Shown here: piece by piece, positions 7,315 through 11,732 of the stretch | Layout: every line of letters starts with the position of its first letter | How positions within the stretch are numbered: the stretch's first letter is position 1 | Source: CAZPKH01 sp964587165 | GTDB taxonomy: Bacteria > Bacteroidota > Bacteroidia > Bacteroidales > Muribaculaceae | NCBI GenBank assembly: GCA_964587165.1 | Contig: CAZPKH010000050.1 | Coordinates: 1-11,732, forward strand | Length of the DNA stretch: 11,732 nucleotides | Direction: 5' to 3' | The notes under the pieces: model-generated | The model's input: the letters and a program-made list of their open reading frames with translations, nothing else | Database searches by the model: none | What the model was told of the DNA's origin: nothing | Made by a program: the position numbers and the translations under genes

Positions 7315-8303
7315 CGGTTGTAAATATCGGTTTTATATCGGGCAAGGTTCTCCGACTTGGTGAACCACTCGATCGTGCGGCTCAACCCCTCGCGCAAAGT
7401 GACTTCGGGGCGCCACGGCGTCAGACTTTCGATCAAGGTGTTGTCGCCGCAGAGGCGGAATACCTCCGACCCGGCAGGACGAAGCCGCTCGGCATCGGTG
7501 ACATACTCCACGTCGCGCCCCATAAGCTCGGCTATCAACTCAAGAGTGTGGCGCATCGTCACCTCCGTACCCGTAGCTATATTGATCTCGCGTCCCTCGA
7601 TACCTTCGGCACGGGCCAGGGCAAGAAAGCCTCGGGCTGTATCCGTCACATAGTTAAAATCGCGGGTAGGTGTGAGATCACCCACCTTTATCACACTTTT
7701 GCCGGCAGCTATCTGGCTGATGATGGCGGGGATGATGGCGCGGGCACTCTGGCGCGGCCCGTAGGTATTGAACGGACGAGCCACCACGACAGGCAGCTCA
7801 AAAGCGTTGTGGAAGCTGAGGGCGATAGCGTCGGATCCTATCTTCGAGGCTGAATAGGGCGACTGCGGCTGGCGTGGGTGAGCCTCGTCGATGGGCACAT
7901 AGCGGGCGGTGCCGTAGACTTCTGATGTCGAAGTGACTATAACGCGGCGCACATTGGCATCGCGGGCGGCCTGGCAGATATTGAGCGTACCTTTGACGTT
8001 GGTGTCTACATAGCTGTCGGGAGCCACATAGCTGTAAGGTATGGCTATGAGGGCAGCCAGATGAAAGATAGTGTCGACTCCGCGCGCGATATGACGGCAG
8101 AACCCGGGATCGCGCACATCGCCACACACCACTTCGAGGCGGTCGGAGTGAATACCTTCGAGCCAACCCCAGTTGTTGAACGAGTTATAGTATGAGAGAG
8201 CCCTCACACGGTATCCTTCGGACAGAAGCAGCTCCGTGAGATGCGAGCCGATGAAGCCGTCGGCACCGGTGACGAGCACGAGTGTATCAGAATTATTCAC
8301 CAT
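7311..8303 (-). CDS. legB: LegB-type NAD-dependent sugar-nucleotide 4,6-dehydratase
   Basis: Extended short-chain dehydrogenase predicted to convert a UDP- or GDP-linked GlcNAc to the 4-keto-6-deoxy form, an early step of legionaminic acid synthesis. The 330 residues carry the NAD-binding GADGFIGSHL (13-22), followed by a YYNSFNNWGWLE block (38-49) that I associate with LegB. They also have HLAALIAIPYSY (81-92), the active-site STSEVYG (125-131) with Glu128 where dehydratases have an acid, and YSASK (150-154) with catalytic Tyr and Lys. Plain epimerases normally lack that acid, which favours dehydratase activity. The start at 8303 overlaps the lipocalin gene by 7 bp and the stop overlaps the ATP-grasp start by 4 bp. 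No gene for the aminotransferase that would use the 4-keto product is in the window. The family is well supported; the nucleotide is not known. Confidence 0.88.
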   Translation of the reverse strand: MVNNSDTLVLVTGADGFIGSHLTELLLSEGYRVRALSYYNSFNNWGWLEGIHSDRLEVVCGDVRDPGFCRHIARGVDTIFHLAALIAIPYSYVAPDSYVDTNVKGTLNICQAARDANVRRVIVTSTSEVYGTARYVPIDEAHPRQPQSPYSASKIGSDAIALSFHNAFELPVVVARPFNTYGPRQSARAIIPAIISQIAAGKSVIKVGDLTPTRDFNYVTDTARGFLALARAEGIEGREINIATGTEVTMRHTLELIAELMGRDVEYVTDAERLRPAGSEVFRLCGDNTLIESLTPWRPEVTLREGLSRTIEWFTKSENLARYKTDIYNR

Positions 8304-8776
8304 TTTGTGAAGAAATATGTGTAGGCCGCAGGTGTACCTCCACCTTCGGCAGAATCAATATATATCAGTGTCATTTTATGGCCGCTGAGCTCTTTGACCG
8401 ACATCACGGCGCCGTGCTCGGGCAGATATATGCCCGGCAGCATCATGTACCGGTCGGCAAACGCCGGATCATTCTCCTTATTGTCGAAGTTTATCACCAG
8501 CGTCGACTCCTCAGGCCGCTGCCATGTGCCGAAGCGCTTATCCGTCTGATGGTGTGGATATACACGCTCGATCATCACCACCTGACTCTGAAAAGCCCAG
8601 AACACATCGCCCACCTGATCGACACGACAGAGCGGCGCGCCGTCGGGATCGACCGACGTCACCGAGATAGCATCAAGCCGCCAAGTGCCGAAGAGCGGCC
8701 CGATGTCGCCGTTGTTGTGCGTGCACCCGCACAGCATGGCGGGCAGTATAATCAGCAAGATCAGAAACTTCTTCAT
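8297..8776 (-). CDS. Lipocalin-like lipoprotein
   Basis: A small lipoprotein of 159 residues. Residues 1-17 form a hydrophobic signal peptide ending in an L-C-G lipobox before cysteine 18. The following THNNGD lacks the acidic run that directs Bacteroidetes lipoproteins outward, so it probably faces the periplasm. After a short linker comes GTWRLD (30-35), the G-x-W start typical of lipocalin-like beta barrels, followed by alternating strands to the end, fitting a small beta-barrel or sandwich. The open frame runs upstream to 8908, but the ATG at 8776 is right because it begins the signal peptide and overlaps the Wzi stop as ATGA. Tight coupling with the Wzi gene suggests a shared envelope role, perhaps helping barrel assembly or polysaccharide handling. 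The ligand is unknown and the fold call is moderate. Confidence 0.72.
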   Translation of the reverse strand: MKKFLILLIILPAMLCGCTHNNGDIGPLFGTWRLDAISVTSVDPDGAPLCRVDQVGDVFWAFQSQVVMIERVYPHHQTDKRFGTWQRPEESTLVINFDNKENDPAFADRYMMLPGIYLPEHGAVMSVKELSGHKMTLIYIDSAEGGGTPAAYTYFFTKW

Positions 8777-10311
8777 AGCGATGATTTTTTTGACCCTATA
8801 CCGAAGGCACCCGAGTAGCTGACAGTGAGAAGAGCCCCCACAGCGTCGGCGGGCATACTCCCCGCATCGAGGCCGAACTGCAGCCGCATCGAGAGCCCTT
8901 CGACACACCGCAGGCGGTGAGTGGCCTCCAACAGCAGAGATGTGGAGTGAATCGGTTCGATAAGCTGCACCTTGCCGTTGCCCCAGGCTTTGCGGTATCC
9001 GAACTTTATCCGGTAGTCGGTGTCGTGCCCCACGGAGCCGCGCATGCCGATATGTATGCCTCGCATACGGTTGGCGGCAAACAGCATATAGCCGTCGCGA
9101 TTGTATATAGGCGCCATCACCATCGGCGAGCCGATGCTCATGCCGTAGGCCGCGTACGGATTGTAGAAAGCATTGTTGTAGTAATCGTCGGCACCTTCGG
9201 CGCGATAAGCCACCGTAGTGCCGGGAGCGTCGTCAGGATCCCAGTGCATCGGGCCGCTCTGATTGGTGAGGGTCAGATACTCCACGAGCACACTTTTCAC
9301 AAGCTGCGAACGCCCGGAGAACTTATACTCCAGTCCCCACAGGCCGTCGAATCCGTTGAGCTTACCGATGCCCGAGCCATCCTCCCACGGCCACTGGAAG
9401 TAGCCCGACAGCTCGGATGAGTCGCGCATACGATAGCGGGCTTTCAGATCCCACGATCCCAAAGTATTACCTTGCATGAACCCCTCGGTACCGTCTTCGG
9501 TGGGCCAGAACATCTTAAAGAAATCGCCCACGCTCTGACTGTTTTTGTGCACCGACTTTGCCTCGCCGCGCTCCCAGTAGGTAGTGGTGCCTCCGAACTG
9601 TGATGCGCACTGCGCACCGACAGTCACCGAAAGCGGCATCCCCGGCTTCGTACGGAAATAGCAGCGGCGGTATACCCCCCACTGCCCTGATGTGGTATGC
9701 CCCGAGAACCGGTTTGTACGTTCGGCCCACCAGTCGGAGTCGGTGTATCGGTAGTAGGCTATCTCACCGTCGATCTGTACCCATCCGTTTGTAAACGGTA
9801 TATCCTGAAATTCGATAAAACCGGCACGCACGCCCGGCAGCGGGCGCGTATTGCCCGAGTGTATAAGGTCGCCCCCGGTGAGGGCCTGGTCGAGAATGGG
9901 CGAACTGCTGCGGCGCATTCCGACCTCAAGCATCACGCTGCGGTATTTTATCTGCCCGTAGAGCTCCTGAAGCCATACGGCGGCAGGGCGGTGCGGGCGG
10001 CTGATCCAATCTCCGTCGGCGAGACAGCGGTCATACCCCACACTGTTGGATGCGCCGGCATAAGCTGCCACACCGTACGCCCAGCTGAAACGCCGCGTCG
10101 AGTCCATCGCGTGATGCAGGGAGGCTCCGGCCACAAGGTTGCGGGCACTCGTGATAGTGCCGTCGCGCAGCGAGCTGATATACAGCGGAGCAAACCGTCC
10201 CGACCCTATCCCGGCTTCGAGAGTAGCGTCATAGCAGATCGTCTCCTCCGCTCGGGCAGCCTGCAGGGCAGAGAGCGCTGTTAATATTAATAATGTGAGA
10301 AATCGGTTCAT
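8773..10311 (-). CDS. Capsule assembly Wzi-family outer-membrane protein
   Basis: Predicted outer-membrane beta-barrel of the Wzi family; Escherichia coli Wzi is a surface lectin that holds capsule on the cell. Residues 1-21 are a signal peptide (MNRFLTLLILTALSALQAARA) without a lipobox. The rest alternates aromatic and polar residues as in amphipathic strands. Recognisable family blocks are LQELYGQIKY (near 94), a GMRRSSSPI segment, DIPFTNGWVQIDGEIAYY in the first half, and NPYAAYGMSIGSPM, APIYN, NRMRGIHIGMRG in the last third. The 512 residues exceed the roughly 480 of E. coli Wzi, as is usual in Bacteroidetes. It heads the operon, with a consensus promoter almost touching its start codon. 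Its stop overlaps the lipocalin start by 4 bp. The presence of a nonulosonic acid cassette downstream suggests it helps anchor or assemble a polysaccharide containing that sugar. Confidence 0.86.
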   Translation of the reverse strand: MNRFLTLLILTALSALQAARAEETICYDATLEAGIGSGRFAPLYISSLRDGTITSARNLVAGASLHHAMDSTRRFSWAYGVAAYAGASNSVGYDRCLADGDWISRPHRPAAVWLQELYGQIKYRSVMLEVGMRRSSSPILDQALTGGDLIHSGNTRPLPGVRAGFIEFQDIPFTNGWVQIDGEIAYYRYTDSDWWAERTNRFSGHTTSGQWGVYRRCYFRTKPGMPLSVTVGAQCASQFGGTTTYWERGEAKSVHKNSQSVGDFFKMFWPTEDGTEGFMQGNTLGSWDLKARYRMRDSSELSGYFQWPWEDGSGIGKLNGFDGLWGLEYKFSGRSQLVKSVLVEYLTLTNQSGPMHWDPDDAPGTTVAYRAEGADDYYNNAFYNPYAAYGMSIGSPMVMAPIYNRDGYMLFAANRMRGIHIGMRGSVGHDTDYRIKFGYRKAWGNGKVQLIEPIHSTSLLLEATHRLRCVEGLSMRLQFGLDAGSMPADAVGALLTVSYSGAFGIGSKKSSL

Positions 10312-10318
10312 TTGCCGC

Positions 10319-10350
10319 CAAAGTTACACATTTTCCCGCTAAATCCCAAA
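10319..10350 (-). promoter_or_regulatory. Bacteroidetes-type promoter for the wzi-nonulosonic acid operon
   Basis: On the minus strand a -33 TTTG (10350 to 10347) is followed after 20 bp by a -7 box TAACTTTG (10326 to 10319). This fits the primary sigma factor consensus of Bacteroidetes, TTTG-N19-21-TAnnTTTG, exactly. The -7 box ends only 7 bp before the ATG at 10311, so transcription should begin within a few bases of the start codon, giving a leaderless or nearly leaderless mRNA. Confidence 0.72.
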
Positions 10351-10435
10351 ATCCGTTTTGCCCCCGGAATGATTTGCCGCCCGGCGCCGCAAGGCAGACC
10401 CAACTTTCCGGTCAAAAAAGAAACACGCTCTTAGA

Positions 10436-10467
10436 TTTGTGTAATCGGATAATTATCATTACCTTTG
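10436..10467 (+). promoter_or_regulatory. Bacteroidetes-type promoter for rplM-rpsI
   Basis: A -33 TTTG (10436-10439) and a -7 TACCTTTG (10460-10467) are separated by 20 bp and match the Bacteroidetes primary promoter. Initiation is expected near 10471, which leaves a leader of about 110 bases before the rplM start. It is divergent from the operon promoter, with about 86 bp between the two -33 elements. Confidence 0.78.
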
Positions 10468-10470
10468 CAG

Positions 10471-10540
10471 GCCGATTATATCCAAAAGTAATCAGGGCGC
10501 GGCGCAGTCACCGGGGTCATTGGCCTGACCCGGGGATTGC
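10471..10540 (+). promoter_or_regulatory. Structured rplM 5' leader, candidate ribosomal-protein autoregulatory RNA
   Basis: The leader folds by eye into two hairpins. The first pairs GATTA (10474-10478) with TAATC (10489-10493) and may extend through GCC against GGC at its base. The second is larger: GCAGTC (10504-10509) pairs with GATTGC (10535-10540), CC with GG, and GGGTCA (10514-10519) with TGACCC (10526-10531), around the loop TTGGCC. It contains one bulged A and one G-G mismatch. A further 39 AT-rich bases without a Shine-Dalgarno sequence lead to the GTG start. Ribosomal protein operons are often controlled by such leaders; control by L13 here is inferred. Confidence 0.5.
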
Positions 10541-10579
10541 AATGTGTCAAATTAATTAATTATTAATCAATCATTTAAA

Positions 10580-11059
10580 GTGGATACTTTAAGCTACAAA
10601 ACTCAATTTCCCAACGCACAGAGCGTAGAGAAGGAATGGGTTGTGATCGACGCCACCGACCAGGTGCTCGGCCGTCTTTGCTCGGAGGTTGCCAAAATAC
10701 TCCGCGGCAAAAACAAACCCTCCTACTCGCCCAACGTAGAGTGCGGCGATGAGGTGATCATCATCAACGCCGACAAAGTACGCCTCACAGGCAAAAAATG
10801 GACAGACCGCGAGTATCTGTCGTACACCGGCTATCCCGGCGGCCAGCGTCACGCCACCCCCGAGATCCTGATGAAGAAATCCTTCAACAAACACATCAAG
10901 CCCGGCATGCACCCCCTCTTTATCAAGGTGATGAAAGGCATGCTCCCCAAAAACCGTCTTGGCCGTCGTCTGATCGAAAACATGCACGTGTACAACGGTC
11001 CCGAGCATCCCCACCAGGCTCAGAACCCCAAAGTAATCGACATTAACAAAGTGAAGTAA
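10580..11059 (+). CDS. rplM: 50S ribosomal protein L13 (uL13)
   Basis: Large-subunit ribosomal protein L13, which binds 23S rRNA early in 50S assembly. The 159 residues show EWVVIDATDQVLGRL (19-33), YTGYPGG (82-88), GMLPKNRLGR (120-129) and the C-terminal VYNGPEHPHQAQNP block (137-150). The protein is longer than the 142 residues of E. coli, mostly through an N-terminal extension beginning DTLSYKT that Bacteroidales share. The start is GTG at 10580, chosen because this N-terminus is conserved and no nearer ATG fits. There is no visible Shine-Dalgarno sequence, which is normal for this phylum. rpsI follows after 12 bp in the usual L13-S9 pair. Confidence 0.97.
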   Translation: MDTLSYKTQFPNAQSVEKEWVVIDATDQVLGRLCSEVAKILRGKNKPSYSPNVECGDEVIIINADKVRLTGKKWTDREYLSYTGYPGGQRHATPEILMKKSFNKHIKPGMHPLFIKVMKGMLPKNRLGRRLIENMHVYNGPEHPHQAQNPKVIDINKVK

Positions 11060-11071
11060 CACCCCCCGAGT

Positions 11072-11458
11072 ATGGAAACAGTAAATGCAGTAGGTCGCCG
11101 CAAAGCCGCTGTGGCTCGCGTGATCGTCAAGGAAGGTAACGGCACTATCGTTATCAACAAGCGCCCTCTCGACGTGTACTTCCCCTCGTCGATACTCCAG
11201 TACATCGTAAAACAGCCCCTCGCCACCCTCGGCGCCGACGGCAAATACGACATCAAAGTAAACCTCGACGGCGGCGGCTACAAAGGCCAGGCTGAGGCTC
11301 TCCGTCTCGCCATCGCCCGCGCACTTGTAAAGATCAACCCCGACGACAAGAGCACCCTCCGCGCCGAAGGCTTCATGACCCGCGACCCCCGCGCCGTGGA
11401 GCGCAAGAAACCCGGTCAGCCCAAGGCCCGCAAACGCTTCCAGTTCTCCAAACGTTAA
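11072..11458 (+). CDS. rpsI: 30S ribosomal protein S9 (uS9)
   Basis: Small-subunit protein S9, whose C-terminal tail reaches the P-site tRNA. The 128 residues carry GRRKAAVARV (8-17), the GGGYKGQAEALRLAIARAL region (67-85), TRDPR (103-107) and the basic tail ERKKPGQPKARKRFQFSKR (110-128) ending in the invariant Lys-Arg. The length is normal. It starts with ATG 12 bp after rplM and is surely co-transcribed with it. A small AU-rich hairpin begins directly after its stop codon. Confidence 0.98.
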   Translation: METVNAVGRRKAAVARVIVKEGNGTIVINKRPLDVYFPSSILQYIVKQPLATLGADGKYDIKVNLDGGGYKGQAEALRLAIARALVKINPDDKSTLRAEGFMTRDPRAVERKKPGQPKARKRFQFSKR

Positions 11459-11481
11459 TATATATCTTCCGCAGATATATA
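11459..11481 (+). terminator. AU-rich hairpin after rpsI
   Basis: TATATATCT (11459-11467) and AGATATATA (11473-11481) form a perfect 9-bp inverted repeat around a 5-base loop, right after the rpsI stop. The stem is mostly A-U and no U-tract follows. It is therefore a weak terminator at best and may be an RNA-processing or attenuation site between rpsI and rpsB. Confidence 0.35.
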
Positions 11482-11532
11482 CCGACTTGTTTGGATCGAT
11501 ACGGGAAAGCGCTGCAAAGTGTTTAGTATCTA

Positions 11533-11574
11533 AATCGCGGAGATGGACCCACACGTTCTCCCTACCCCGCGGTT
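11533..11574 (+). promoter_or_regulatory. Possible rpsB leader stem
   Basis: AATCGCGG (11533-11540) can pair with CCGCGGTT (11567-11574), 8 bp including one G-U, enclosing 26 bases in which AGA and TCT could pair as an inner extension. It sits about 40 bases before the rpsB start, in a 156-bp gap with no consensus -7 box. A regulatory leader for S2 is possible; the evidence is only this pairing. Confidence 0.3.
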
Positions 11575-11614
11575 GTAAATTCAACAAAGAACGTAAACAA
11601 TCAACAAAAACACA

Positions 11615-11732
11615 ATGTCAACTCCCACATTTGACCAACTCCTCGAGGCAGGCTGCCATTTCGGTCACCTCAAACGCAAATGGAATCCTGCCATGGCTCC
11701 TTACATCTTCATGGAGCGCAACGGTATCCACA
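11615..11732 (+). CDS. rpsB: 30S ribosomal protein S2 (uS2), 5' part
   Basis: The first 39 codons of ribosomal protein S2, cut by the end of the window. The peptide begins MSTPTFDQLLEAGCHFGHLK and continues RKWNPAMAPYIFMERNGIH. It contains the signature LLEAGCHFGH and the WNP-MAPYIF segment found near the N-terminus of every S2. The ATG at 11615 gives the standard family start. Upstream is an A-rich stretch with no Shine-Dalgarno sequence. It follows rpsI after 156 bp, the usual Bacteroidales order, in which tsf would be expected next. Confidence 0.95.
   Translation, partial: MSTPTFDQLLEAGCHFGHLKRKWNPAMAPYIFMERNGIH

Noticed and set aside
8282..8818. 178-residue open frame on the plus strand opposite the lipocalin-like gene
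   Set aside because: Antisense shadow; the minus strand has a signal peptide and coupled start.
9697..10284. 195-residue open frame on the plus strand inside the Wzi gene
   Set aside because: Antisense to a gene with signal peptide and family motifs.
10311..10381. Repeated TTTGCCGCC at 10311-10319 and 10373-10381 as a possible shared operator of the divergent promoters
   Set aside because: Only two 9-bp copies, one overlapping the Wzi start; chance is a sufficient explanation.
10374..10559. 61-residue open frame on the plus strand before rplM
   Set aside because: It covers the promoter and the folded leader, and no start lies downstream of the likely transcription start; not a credible leader peptide.
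10589..11587. 332-residue open frame on the minus strand across rplM and rpsI
   Set aside because: It is antisense to two certain ribosomal protein genes, and its openness follows from their biased codon use; the product has no family features.

Overview
The window looks like the chromosome of a Bacteroidales bacterium, possibly Muribaculaceae; the family is inferred and not proven. The evidence is the rplM-rpsI-rpsB order, two promoters of the Bacteroidetes TTTG-N20-TAnnTTTG type, a lipoprotein with an acidic export signal straight after its lipobox cysteine, and a Bacteroidetes-style Wzi protein.

Layout. Positions 1-330 hold no convincing gene; they contain a 9-bp tandem repeat and a strong hairpin just past the last gene of a long minus-strand block. 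From 10311 down to 331 ten genes run in one direction: a Wzi-family outer-membrane protein, a lipocalin-like lipoprotein, a LegB-type sugar-nucleotide 4,6-dehydratase, an ATP-grasp enzyme, a NeuB/LegI synthase, a NeuC/LegG 2-epimerase, a NeuA/LegF CMP-sugar transferase, a PtmE-like CBS-nucleotidyltransferase, the GTPase Obg, and a DUF4465-type surface lipoprotein. The first eight are joined by overlaps of 4, 7, 4, 17, 4 and 8 bp and one 23-bp gap, so they are almost certainly one operon; obg follows after 65 bp and the last gene after a further 37 bp. A 268-bp divergent region (10312-10579) carries back-to-back promoters. To its right, on the plus strand, lie rplM, rpsI and the start of rpsB, with a structured 5' leader before rplM and folded RNA between rpsI and rpsB.

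How it works together. PtmE, LegB, NeuC, NeuB and NeuA make up most of a route to a CMP-activated nine-carbon acidic sugar of the legionaminic acid type. The Wzi and lipocalin-like proteins at the head of the operon point to an envelope polysaccharide as its destination. The striking point is what is missing: the cassette lacks the PLP aminotransferase (LegC) and the N-acetyltransferase (LegH/NeuD) that usually accompany these enzymes, and an ATP-grasp ligase-type gene lies between legB and neuB. Either the missing steps are encoded elsewhere, or this operon makes a variant nonulosonic acid. No glycosyltransferase, flippase or polymerase is in the window.
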